27,671 nucleotides of DNA from Dissophora ornata (taxonomy: Eukaryota > Mortierellomycota > Mortierellomycetes > Mortierellales > Mortierellaceae): positions 20,972 through 48,642 of the forward strand of contig MU616730.1 of the NCBI GenBank assembly GCA_025201705.1, read 5' to 3'. Under the pieces are notes generated by a model, which had not been told where the DNA came from, ran no database searches, and saw only the letters and a list, made by a program, of their open reading frames with translations. Below are positions 10,615-20,552 of the stretch, in pieces (position 1 is the first letter of the stretch; each line of letters starts with the position of its first letter). Made by a program: the position numbers and the translations under genes.

Positions 10615-11132
10615 TGAGGGTAACGCTTTTTGGTTTTTGACTTGTGGGCAGCCGGAATTAGTGATTTGGCCAGCCCGAGTCAAAATTAAAACATGAGCTG
10701 TAAGCATGTCTCTGGATGGGAAATATAATGGTTTTTTGCTCATGGATAAATGTATGTTGCCGGACGAGAGCATATACTGGCCGCGTGTGTGTCGTTCACA
10801 GTCGATCGTATGTGGGCTGATTAATAACGACGGTCTGTCTGTCTGTTTGTGGCTGAAGAGAAAATCATACGCCCACGATGGTGGGGGGGGGGGGGGATCT
10901 TCAGCCCAGCGACCCAAACGTCGTCAATCGAGTGTGGTCGGGGAGGGAAATTGAATCTGTAGCTGTAGTAGGACTTGCCTCGGTAGTGTGGGAATCCGCG
11001 GGTGATGATGCGGAAGGCATTCGAGTTTTGGCGGGGGTGATGCTGCAGTACAAAGTAGTCTGTCTCGGCCAAGGCCTTCCACGCAGATCTGCCGCGCAGA
11101 AGCACCCCGACTAGTCGCGGGTGAACAACCAT
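7417..11132 (-). CDS. Unrecognised protein with one long hydrophobic segment
   Basis: Three exons are well supported on the minus strand: 10158-10297, 8898-9759 and 7417-8771. They join in phase through GT-AG introns (9760-10157 and 8772-8897, the latter with a TACTAAC-type branch site). They give 784 residues preceded by at least one more exon. The best candidate for that is an open stretch beginning ATG at 11132 (MVVHPRLVGVLLRGRSAWKA) and running to about 10909, rich in aromatic and basic residues and following a CT-rich sense-strand tract. However, no canonical GT donor at its end is in phase with the exon at 10297, so a small extra exon or another donor is needed. The middle part ends in a conserved-looking GWLTDSPFIDALVGWIEGPD segment. 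About 45 residues later comes a 30-35-residue hydrophobic stretch (LLMLTAFTLV to CAMLFLM) that could form a membrane hairpin. The C-terminal 380 residues are Ser/Thr/Pro/Gln-rich and probably disordered. Function unknown; likely membrane-associated. Confidence 0.7.
8821..8843. repeat. T23 homopolymer in an intron
   Basis: A run of 23 T on the plus strand lies inside the 126-nt intron of the membrane-protein gene, between its donor and its TACTAAC branch site. It reads as poly-A on the sense strand. Length is likely to vary between isolates and to suffer sequencing error. Confidence 0.9.
9760..10157 (-). other. 398-nt AT-rich intron of the membrane-protein gene
   Basis: This intron is bounded by gtaagt at 10157 and cttttag at 9760 on the minus strand. 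It joins two open exons in phase 0 (...FEHNSI to LAIGAPGDR...). It is longer than most introns in the window and AT-rich, with a TATATATAAATA stretch near 10020. No coding or RNA gene is visible inside. Confidence 0.75.
10579..10613. repeat. T35 homopolymer
   Basis: A run of 35 consecutive T on the plus strand (A35 on the minus strand). It is the longest homopolymer in the window and lies in the probable first intron of the membrane-protein gene. A length of this size in an assembled sequence is prone to error and to polymorphism. Confidence 0.9.
10883..10896. repeat. G14 homopolymer
   Basis: Fourteen consecutive G on the plus strand, only about 12 bases past the apparent end of the candidate 5' exon of the membrane-protein gene. 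A length error here would not alter the upstream codons but could hide a small exon or splice signal. Confidence 0.85.
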
Positions 11133-11736
11133 CGGTGATGTGCTGATGGGAAAATTCAGACTGCGCTGCTGTCACTGTCCTGCAGTTCTTGTTGTCAGAA
11201 GGGGGGCGGTGGGGCAGATGGGTTGAGGAGGGGAAGGACCGGGTAGGAATCAATGGGTCCAGAGGAGCACAAAGGTAGGGAGAGGGGATGGTTCGGCTCG
11301 CAGCCAGAGAAGGGTGGAGAGGGAGAGGGAGAGTGTGCGGGAGAGAGTGCGAGAGAGAGTGTGCGAGAAAGACTGAAGACAGAGACAGAAAGTGAGGGAA
11401 TGGGTGAATGAGAATGAGAATGAGAGGAGGACTAGAGGATGTGCATGGTGGCGATGGATGTGGTGTGGAGAGGGGATCAATGAAGGATGGATGGATGGGG
11501 GATGGGGATGGGGGATGAAGGGATGAAGCCGTGTGGTGGCAACATGGCAACGCAGTGCTGAAGGGAAAAATAATTATTGTAATTATTGTAATTATACAAT
11601 AACGCCGGCATTTGAATGGACTCTCACTACTACTAATCGACGCACCGTTCATGTGCATCTGCAGATGTAGACGCTTGTTTGCATGGGATGTGGGATGATC
11701 GCATGGCTGTGTTCATGTTTGTGTTTGCGCTCTCAC
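11133..11736. promoter_or_regulatory. Promoter of the membrane-protein gene; 3' flank of the 1087-aa gene
   Basis: About 600 bases between two minus-strand genes. From about 11260 to 11530 the plus strand is almost pure purine (GA, GAGT and GATGG-like repeats), so the sense strand of the membrane-protein gene is pyrimidine-rich. This is like the tracts upstream of the other genes here and supports a start near 11132. A 244-residue minus-strand open frame (10924-11658) overlaps this tract but is a Pro/Ser/His low-complexity by-product. Short ATTATTGTAATTATTGTAATTAT repetition lies near 11572-11595. Confidence 0.5.
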
Positions 11737-14700
11737 TCAAATCTCCGCCCCGCTATTCTGCTCGACTCTGTCCGTGAACCCCACTGCCTGCTGCCGCTGC
11801 CTCTCGCTCGATCCACGCCTCGCACCCCACCCCGGCTCCAACCCCGGACTAGACCCAGACCCAGAGCCCACGGTCACTGTCGCTGCGCCCGGAAGAACAA
11901 ACATCGGCAGAGACCGAGACAGTGCACCACACCCGTCTCCACCCTGGCTCGGTCCACTCTGTCCTGGTCGGCCCTTCCGCGCCATGGACGCTGACGGCGA
12001 CGCTTCTGCCTGCACCGCGCCATACACGATCGCCCCCATGAGCGCAATCGCTATCATGATCGTCAAATAAAACCGGCAAAACTCGGCCATCTGACAGCAC
12101 CGATGCATCTCCTCTGGTCCCATCATCCGCCGCACAGGCCCTGGCAGGTATCGGTACATCGCTTCCGATTCCTGTTGTTGCTGCTGCAGTCGATGGAGAC
12201 GCCAGCGCTCTCGCCTCAGACGCCGCCGCCGCTCTCGCCGAGACTCTGTCGCGGATCTGCCCAACGCTGGTGATCGACGGCAGCAAAGGAGCAGACAGAT
12301 CCAATCCCGCATGCCCCCGCAACACCGCCTGGGAGCCGACGCATTGTCACGGCCACCAGTGCTTTGGCCATCTTCCTCAGAGGAGCCGCTACTGCTGTCG
12401 CTATCGCTAAAGTCATCGGGATGAAGCACGACATTGCTCTCATCGTCGTCGTCCGAGGACGAATACAAATAGTCAGACGAGTCATAGTCCTCGCGCTCAT
12501 GCCTCTCGCGGTAAAAAGCCCACTGCCGCTTGATGTCATCCCCAGCCTTTTCCAAGGAGATCTTTTGCGAAAAGGGGTCTATGGCCTGTCTCTTCAAAGA
12601 GCCACTGTCTGTCTGCTCGTCCAAGGCTTTTTCATCGTTCAAGTGACTCTGTGAGTCCAGGTCATGGACCTCGGAGCTACACCCTGCACTATACCTGCTC
12701 TGAGAATCCTGAGAGTCCCTTGCCTCAGCTGCTGTCGGCGCCACTGTTATATGTGCCCCCGAGTTGGAGGACGGCATTGCTCTACGCGAAATCCAAGATA
12801 TCCACGATCGTGTTTGACGCGCCCGCTGTCCGTATTCGCTTCGCTCTCTTTGCTGCGCATCGATTGTTGAGGGCGAGGTTTCACTGCTGCGAGAGGCAGC
12901 TTCGGGGTCTTCAGTTGTTCGCTGTGATCTCTGATTGCTGGTACCTCGGTTAACCCTGCCACCCCTGCGACGACCTCCATCCTGGGCCCGACGCCCTTCC
13001 ATCACAATGGTCGAGATAGGGTTAGGGATGACGCCTACCCTTCCGACGCGATCCTCAAAATCCTCGCGACTGAGATGACGAAATAACAGGCGCTGGAAGG
13101 ATGGGAAGAGTAAAAAGTCCCTACTGGTGCCGATCATGACCGCGATACGGTCACCACGCTGCACCGAAACCCACCTACACCCGTTAGTGTTGCTGTTTAT
13201 CGGTGCTTCTGCAGGCTTCGGTTCCGGGTCCTCCTGTTCGGTTTCCTGACCTTCCGCCTCCTTTTCTTGGCTCTTCTTGCTTTCGTGTTCCTGTCCTTCT
13301 GCTAGTTCTTTCTCTGGCGTTAGGATCTGGGGTTGCTCTTGATTTGGATCCGTTTGTGGCGATTTCTGGGGGGAGAACGGAGCACAGGCATAGAGAGATT
13401 TACCTCCAAAGGCCTTCGCGACCGGTTCTGGAAGGGTCGAGATCGCAAAGGGTGAAAGCTTTGTGCTGGGCATCTTGAATGGCTGCGGGTCCGGATCCCA
13501 CCACGGCAAGACCTCGGGTGGTGGACGGTGCAAGCGACTTCTTTTCGCATCTTGTTGTTCTGGCTTTCGAAAGCTGACAGCGCTCTTTGCCTGACTCTGT
13601 GGATGTTGAGGTGACGAATGTACTTGGTGTTGATGAATGTCGTTCAGCTCTGTCTCGTTTAGCTTGTTAGAGGCTTGAACCGAACGATTCGTATCCTGCC
13701 CCGCTTTCACAGAGCCCACGTCGACAGATCTCCTGTCCACGAGGCTACAATTATATTCCTCCTTTCCCTCCTCCCCTTCCTCGCGATTGCTTGCGATATG
13801 TCTTGGTAGACGGAGACCATTCTCCGAGGATTCCAAAAGTGCTACGTCCCTACCGAGTTTGAAGCGCATAGACCGAGTTCTTGAGCAAGGGTTTCCTTTG
13901 CTCGCGCATTCCAAACTCCTTTTCCAGCGTCTCCAGTCGAGTTCATGCTGTGCCTCTACTTCCAAGTTGGCGGCCCGACCTTGGCGCCATTTCTCTTTTC
14001 GAAGCTCTTTTTCGTACTGGATCGCGTCCAGAGTCTTTTCCGCTGGCTCTTCTTCCTGCGTTTTTCCTTCCTCGGAGAGACTTTGAGGAATGGGTACGTC
14101 CTCCTGCTGCTGCTGTTGGTGGTGATGTTGATGGTGATTGTAAGAATGGGGGCGATGAGGGACACTCTGAATCCCTGTCGGCTGAGGAGTCATCGCCAAT
14201 GGTTCATGCCACCATCCACCCTGCCCTGGCTCAAGAACAACGAAAAAAGTTGGGTCGCCTTCGATATCCATGTTTGTTAATGGATTCCTGAGCGCCCGGT
14301 TTTGTACTAAGGAATGGACATATCTAGATGACTTGCGTTTTTTGATTGTCCTTGGGTCTGTCGGTCGCTGATGACGGGAATGAGTTCTCTGCCGCGCAAA
14401 GTGTCCATCGACTGCTCGCGGCTGACGCTGTGATGGCTCCTCCATGGGAATGACAACAGAGTGGGCCTCGGTATGTGCAGATGGGTGCTGCCAATGTTGC
14501 TGTTGGTGTTGTTGCAGCTCGCTTTCATTCCGAAATGTGTCGGAATCTCTTTCAAGATCCAGATCTGAATCTGTATCTTGCTCTTGCTCTTGCTCTTGTC
14601 TCTCAAAGTACTGGGGTAGATTCGCCTTTAAAGCGCGGGAACGAACTTTTTGCGTCTGGAACATGAGACGTAGGACATGCTGGGCGTGGTAGTAGTCCGA

Positions 14701-15091
14701 GTGCTTTGGAGGCGCGGGCACTGTGCATCCACAGGAGCATCCTTGAGGCGTTGTCTGTAGTCGCGCAAGAATCAGCGAAACGGGTTGCCCTAGATTAACA
14801 GTTGACGAAAGTGTCAAAAAAATAATTACAGCAGCATCGTATACCGGAAGGGGGGATTGTTTTTTAGCAAGGCAACTCACCCGCAATGTTGGTAGTCCTC
14901 TCTTTGTTTTCTTCTTGCTCATGGATGTTGTGTGTCTCGTTGCCTTCTTGTAGAGGATTTGTTGGTGCTTCATGCGTATCTGACCGCAAGTACGTCGACA
15001 ATGGCTCGAGTGTAAGTGGGTCGATGGTCGAGAGCGGAATGCTACCCATCCATCTGTTTGTCGGGGTGACAAAATGGATCAATCCGGACAT
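11737..15091 (-). CDS. Unrecognised 1087-aa low-complexity protein with C-terminal membrane segment
   Basis: Two exons: 14881-15091 (ATG at 15091, MSGLIHFVTPTNRWMGSIPL) and 11737-14789. They join in phase through a 91-nt intron (gtgagt...aatctag) to give 1087 aa. I recognise no known domain. More ordered islands are the N-terminal 110 residues with a CSCGC cluster, a stretch around FFVVLEPGQGGWWHEPL, and a segment containing RDFLLFPSFQRLLFRHLSRE about two-thirds along. Between them lie Gln-, Glu- and Ser-rich spacers. Near the C-terminus is an acidic Ser/Asp block, then a Cys-rich patch at about 891-910 (RRCCGGMRDWICLLLCCRRS), an Arg-rich helix-like stretch, and one membrane segment at about 977-997 (FYLTIMIAIALMGAIVYGAV) followed by about 90 disordered residues. 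The cysteines next to hydrophobics could be palmitoylated. A membrane-anchored scaffold or regulator is possible, but the function is unknown. Confidence 0.8.
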
Positions 15092-15667
15092 TGAGGATGA
15101 TGCTGTCAGTTCTGGCGGTGCTCCCTTTTGTGGATCAAGTACAAGTTGGCCAGAGTGGTCAAGTGCGTGTGCGTGAGCTATATATATGTTATATCACGAA
15201 ACGGCGGTATCACAATGCATAGGTTAAGAAAGGGAAAGGAGGATGAGGAGCAAATAAAAAAAAATGGAAAAGATGAGGAGGATTGGGGGGTGGTGGATGG
15301 ATTGATCTCGATGCGCATTCCCTATTTTGATGCATTCCCTATTTTGATTCCATTTCCATCCAGACCCAAGAAGCGCTGGGAGGACGTGCCTACACACTCA
15401 GACACGACAGACACGAATAACGCGTATTCGGTGGTGCGTCATCAGTATCTGCAATTCATTTATCACGCGTGAACCACGTGTATCATGGATAAATATTTCC
15501 TGTGCGCACGGACAATGATCCATGCACGGAACAACAATATGTTGAAAATAATGAAGTATTTAATTTTTTAACAAGAGCGTCGGATGGCCAATGATGAATG
15601 ATGATGAGTATAATGGGCCCAAGATACCACGCCCTTCTCTTTTTTTCCCGTCTACCCCTTTCTCCAC
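15092..15667. promoter_or_regulatory. Promoter of the 1087-aa gene and 3' flank of pyruvate carboxylase
   Basis: About 575 bases between two minus-strand genes. The plus strand is purine-rich at about 15225-15295 (CT-rich on the sense strand of the gene starting at 15091). A perfect 17-bp tandem duplication follows at 15315-15348, and an E-box-type CACGTG lies at 15475-15480. A possible polyadenylation hexamer ATTAAA on the minus strand at 15559-15564 is about 105 nt past the pyruvate carboxylase stop. No gene is supported. Confidence 0.5.
15315..15348. repeat. Perfect 17-bp tandem direct repeat
   Basis: The unit gcattccctattttgat occurs twice back to back (15315-15331 and 15332-15348) with no mismatch. 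It lies about 225 bases upstream of the start of the 1087-aa gene, in its probable promoter. It could be a recent slippage duplication or a doubled binding site. Confidence 0.95.
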
Positions 15668-18600
15668 CTACGCGTGCACAATGCGCGCCACAAGATCACC
15701 GCTCGTCAACGAGTCGTTCTCCTTAATGGGTACGTATTCAACCTTGCCTGACACCGGTGCTGACACTACTGTCTCCATCTTCATGGCCGAAAGAATGCAG
15801 ATTGGGTCGCCCTCCTTCACAATTGTGCCCTCCTTCACACGAATCTCGACCACAACTCCGGACATTGGAGCTCCAATGTCGCCAGTGTTGCTCGGGCTCG
15901 CCCTCTCGCGTGCTGTGTGCTCCACAGCCGCATTATTGTCCTGTACACTCACGTTACGACCCTCTCCGTTCAACTCAAAGAACACATCGCGTTTGCCTGA
16001 TGCCGCATTGATCGGTCCGACAGCCAGCAACTTGATAATCAGCGTCTTGCCCTTCTCGATCTGAACGTTAACTTCCTCGCCAATCTCGAGCTTGCTCAAG
16101 AAGTAACGAGTCGGCAGCACCGACAGATCACCATAAGCTTCGACCTTTTGGCGGAACTCGTCAAAGACCTTGGGATAGATCGCTGCTGATGACACATCCA
16201 CATCACGGATAGACTTGCCGTACTTCTTGATCAAATCCAACTTCAGTCCTACAAGGTCAAACTTGCCCATGTCTGCACCTGGACGGCCGTTAATGCGAGG
16301 CAGTCCGCGAATGATGGCCGTTCTCAAAGGCTCGGGGAATCCACCATAGGGCTGTCCGAGGTAACCCTGGAAAAATTCGACCACGCTAGTAGGGAAGTTC
16401 AACGATGCAGCCTTCACCTTGACGTCATCTCCGTTCAACGAGTTCGATACCATGAACTGTGCCAAATCTCCCACAACCTTGGACGAAGGCGTCACCTTGA
16501 CGATGTCACCACACAGTTGATTAGCCTCGATATATGCCTTCTTGATCTCGTTCCATTGAGTGCCCAATCCAAGCTGCTGAGCCTGGAACATCAGGTTGGT
16601 GTACTGGCCGCCGGGCATCTCATGTTGGTACACACCCGAGTCAGCAGCGCGAACATTTGCCTCGAATCCAGAGTACAGCAAGCGAGCCTGCTCCCAGTAG
16701 CTGTTGATGGCGATCACATCTTCCTGGCGAATACCAGTGCCAAGTTCAGTGTGTTCCAATGCAGCAACGACGGCTCCCATAGATGGCTGAGAGGTCACAC
16801 CAGACATGACATCCACAGCCAGATCGATAACATCAGCACCAGCAGCGGCAGCAGCCAACATGGATGCAACTCCAGTACCAGCAGTGTCGTGGGTGTGGAC
16901 ATGAATGGGCAGGTCAGGGAAACGTTTGCGAATGGCGCCAACAAGAATGGTGGCGGCAGTGGGCTTCAAGAGACCAGCCATATCCTTGATAGCAAGAACA
17001 TGGATGCCTTCATTGACCAGCTCCTGAACAAAGTTGAGGTAGTAATCCAAGTTGTGCTTGGTGCGCTTGGGATCTGAGACATCTCCAGTATAGCAGACAG
17101 CTGCCTCGACGATACCGCCAGCAGCCTTAACGGCCTGAATACCCAGGCGCATGTTGTCGATGTAGTTCAAGCTGTCAAAGATACGGAAGATATCCATTCC
17201 GCTCTGAACAGCCTTGGCGCAAAAGTCAAAGATGACATTGTCGGGGTAGCTGGTGTATCCGACAGCGTTAGCGCCACGGAACAACATCTGGAAGGGAATG
17301 TTGGGGACAAGCTTGCGCAGCTGTGTCAGACGATCCCAAGGATCTTCGTACAAGAAGCGCATGGCCACATCGAATGTAGCTCCACCCCACATCTCGAGCG
17401 AATAGGCATTGGACAGAGCGAATGCGGTCGTTGGTGCAATGTTGAGGAGATCTATCAAAGATTGATAGCGTAAAGTGACGTAAGCTGTTAGCTCAAGTAT
17501 TACTGGTGTAACATTGAGGAGGCACAACAAACGAATTCAAGTGTCGGACTTACCGATAGTACGGACACGGGTAGCCAATATACTTTGGTGAGCATCTCTC
17601 CAGGTGGTATCGGTGATCAAAACGCCGGGATAAGCGCGAACAGCCTTGGCAAAGGCCTCAGGACCCTGCTCCACAAAGATCTTGCGCCATCCTGTTGTAG
17701 GAGGGGTAATAACATCCAAAACCTGGGTCGAGTCTTCCTTGCTGGACAGGGTGGGGATCAGCAGCTCTGTCTTCAGAAGTGGCTCACCCTATAGTATGTA
17801 GCAACATGTAAAGTGTGAATCAGGCCGTAATCTTTAAAAAACAAGAATTGGGCTACAAACAGAGCACTCAGATTATCGATGTAGTCACTTACAATCTGAC
17901 CAGCGATACTAGGTCCATTGACAGCCACATCTCCGAGATAAGCCAAAAGCTTCTGAGCACGGTTGAGCTGCCTGACGAGGTTGAACAGGCCAGGAGTGTC
18001 GTCGATAAAGGTTGTCCAGCACTTGCCCTGGATGAAGGTCTCATGCGTGATGAGGCGTTGAACAAAGGGAATGTTGGTCTTGACACCACGGATACGGAAC
18101 TCAACCAGAGCACGGACAACCTTGCGTCTCGCAAGCTCATATGTCGCTCCAGAGCATGTAACTTTGACCAGCAACGAATCATAGTGGGGTGTGATCACAG
18201 CACCGACAAATCCTTGGCCACCATCCAGACGAACACCGTTTCCACCAGCGGATCTGTAAACCTCGATCCTGCCAGTGTCGGGCTGGAAGTTTTGGGAAGG
18301 GTCCTCGGTTGTGACACGGCACTGGATGGCAAATCCACGGATCTGGATCTTGTCCTGGGTAAGTCCGAGTTCGGGCAGGAGGATACCAGCAGCGATCTGA
18401 ATCTGCGCAGCAACGATATCAATTCCAGTGATCTCCTCTATAGCAGGCATGGAAAAACACGGACATGTTAATAAAATCGCTATGGGTATTCATCGCATTG
18501 CGATATGATATCCAGTTACAATCGTCCATACCAGTGATTGTGTGCTCGACCTGGATACGAGGGTTGATCTCGATAAAGTAGTGGCGATCATACTGATCGA

Positions 18601-20552
18601 CCAAGAACTCGGCCGTTCCAGCGTTCTTGTACTTGACGAACTTTGCAAGTTTGATAGCATCATTCAAGATTGCATCTCTGACAGAGGGTGTGAGCGATTT
18701 AGCAGGTGCAATTTCAACGACCTTTTGGTGACGACGCTGAACCGAGCAATCACGCTCAAAGAGATGGACAACGTTGCCAGCACTATCAGCCAGCAGCTGG
18801 ACCTCAATGTGACGAGGCTTGTCCAAGAAACGCTCAATGAAGACGGTGCCGTCACCAAAGGCTTGCTTGGCTTCCGAGGTAGCACGCTCGAATCCCTCTG
18901 CGAATTCAGACTGGGAGCGAACGACACGCATACCTCGTCCACCACCGCCCATCGCGGCTTTGATAATAACCGGGAAGCCATATTCTGAAAAGCGAGAGAC
19001 AAGACTGTGAGCGAACAAGGTAGAACTATTTCTAGTGAACTTGCCTTGCATAAAATGCGCGTCTATTTACCTTTGACGAAAGCTTCGGCGTCCTTGATCG
19101 ACGCAATTGGACCGGGGGTACCGGGGACGATTGGAACACCAGCAGCAATGGCTATTCGTGGAATCAAACGTTCTAGTGTTACTAGACATTGCTGATAGTC
19201 ATGACTTTATGAAGAATGCCGAGGTTAGGGGGGGACATACCAATATTGCGAGCCTTTGTCTTGTCACCCAACGCCTCGATCACATGTGCATCTGGTCCAA
19301 CAAATGCAATGCCGTTGTCAGCGCACTTTTGGGCGAACGAAGCATTTTCACTGAGGAATCCGTAGCCGGGGTGGATCATTGAGACATCGTGCAGCTTGGC
19401 GATGCGGATAATCTCGTCCTGCGCGAGGTATGCTCCCACGGGTGTGAACTTTGATGGGTCTCCGATCTGATATCCTTCATCGGCCTATGTGAGAGTGGGT
19501 AGGGAGGACAAACATCCAGTTGCGGTCAGTATTAGTCAGGTGCCTTGGTTGGATTGCTATCTTGCGACGATAAGGTAGGGCCGATTGGATCGGATGGCGA
19601 TGGTGATACGATGATAATGATAATGGCCTTGATAATGGCTCTGATAATGGCCCTGACTGAAGAATCCGAGATTAATCTCTCTCTCTCTCTCTCTCTCTCT
19701 TTTATTGGTATCTCTGTCTCTTTATCTCCAAAAAGGAACACTGGCCGAGAGAAGAAACAACAAAAAAGAAGTGCGTGCGTGATCAATGCAATCGATACCA
19801 AAAACCCAGCGCCCTTTTTTTGGAAGAGAAAATTCCCACAGGGCCTTTTTTGTTCTGATCTTGCTCCAACATCAGAGATAGCAGAGATAGACTCCAGGAA
19901 GAACATTAGGTTGGGCGTCCACCTTTGCTGATACCACTATCTCGTGTCTGATTGAGTCGTCCACGACCAAGTTTATCAAGAAAAAAAACAATAACCATAT
20001 CGGCGAGATTGATGGAGTGCGACAAAGTATGACCCATCACAAAAAAATAAACATAAAAGTATAGTATAACCAATAGATTAAATCAATCAGTAATAATGGG
20101 TGATGACAACACTGGAGAAAAGTGTCGTCTCATATCATATGCGAGGGGCACCAGTCACAGCAAAAGGAGACTTCTCGCAAAAGGAACAGACCAAAAGGTA
20201 AAATAGAAACTCTAACCCCGCATTCAGTGCATTGGGCTACATTAGGTCACTGCATGTCCCTTCCTTTCGCCCCCTCCTTTTGTGTTCCATGGCGTGATTG
20301 CACATCCCCGCCTGCTCTCTTTGCGCTGAGGGGGGGGGAATCACCATTTACCTTGTAGCGATGCATCGAGAGTCTGTCCTCGTACGAGAACAGCGCGACG
20401 GTCTTCATCGCAAGCTCGTGCGCAGAGCGGAAGACACGGATGGCAATCTCGCCACGGTTGGCAACCAGGACCTTCTTGAGGACGTCATCGGGGTGGCCGG
20501 TCGTCGATCGGCGGATCGTATCGACCGAGTATTCCTGCTCGTGATGGACCAT
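15668..20552 (-). CDS. PYC: Pyruvate carboxylase
   Basis: Biotin enzyme that carboxylates pyruvate to oxaloacetate using ATP and bicarbonate, refilling the TCA cycle and feeding lipid and amino-acid synthesis. Exons (minus): 20352-20552, 19241-19484, 19071-19151, 18532-18984, 17893-18437, 17554-17788, 15668-17451. All six introns are GT-AG and in phase, giving 1180 aa, the normal family length. The biotin carboxylase part (about 30-490) has [12 protein letters not shown], the ATP-grasp glycine loop [14 protein letters not shown] at about 184 and [11 protein letters not shown] at about 314-324. The carboxyltransferase part (about 560-840) has [10 protein letters not shown] at 568, Lys742 in [10 protein letters not shown] and the metal-binding HTH at 772-774. 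The biotin carrier domain ends the protein, with biotin-Lys1144 in AMKM. The N-terminus is short and not amphipathic, so a cytosolic location, as in other fungi, is likely. ATG 20552 ([13 protein letters not shown]) is chosen as the first in-frame ATG. Confidence 0.97.
19619..19654. repeat. 12-bp tandem repeat (GATAATGGCYYT x3) in the PYC intron
   Basis: Three adjacent near-identical units: gataatggcctt, gataatggctct, gataatggccct. Additional GATGATAAT-type copies lie just before, and GATAAGG is at about 19569. Each unit carries a TGATAA-type core, compatible with GATA-factor sites, though simple slippage explains it equally well. Confidence 0.85.
19676..19700. repeat. (TC)n microsatellite in the PYC intron
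   Basis: About twelve uninterrupted TC units on the plus strand, within the long first intron of pyruvate carboxylase. Likely variable in length between strains. Confidence 0.9.

Larger units (their letters stand above)
10298..10908 (-). other. Unresolved intron or exon region with homopolymer runs
   Basis: This stretch lies between the supported exon at 10158-10297 and the candidate 5' exon above 10909. It contains A-rich runs near 10317-10330 and 10411-10420, T35 at 10579-10613 and G14 at 10883-10896. Its short open frames are low complexity. The reading-frame mismatch between the flanking exons suggests that a small exon may hide here, or that the true donor was altered by a homopolymer error. 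I could not place it. Confidence 0.5.
19485..20351 (-). other. Long first intron of pyruvate carboxylase
   Basis: This intron of 867 nt is bounded by gtaaatgg next to MHRYK and by tcacatag next to ADEGYQ. The other five introns of the gene are about 86-104 nt. It contains a 12-bp tandem repeat, a TC microsatellite and AT-rich stretches. No gene is supportable inside. Long first introns often hold regulatory elements, but that is inference here. Confidence 0.85.

Noticed and set aside
10924..11658. 244-residue minus-strand open frame rich in Pro, Ser and His
   Set aside because: It is low-complexity translation of the purine/pyrimidine tract. The protein-like codons in its 3' part are in another frame, that of the candidate exon beginning at 11132.
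13203..14291. Several plus-strand open frames of 90-136 residues
   Set aside because: They lie antisense to the large low-complexity gene, overlap one another in different frames and lack ordered-protein character.
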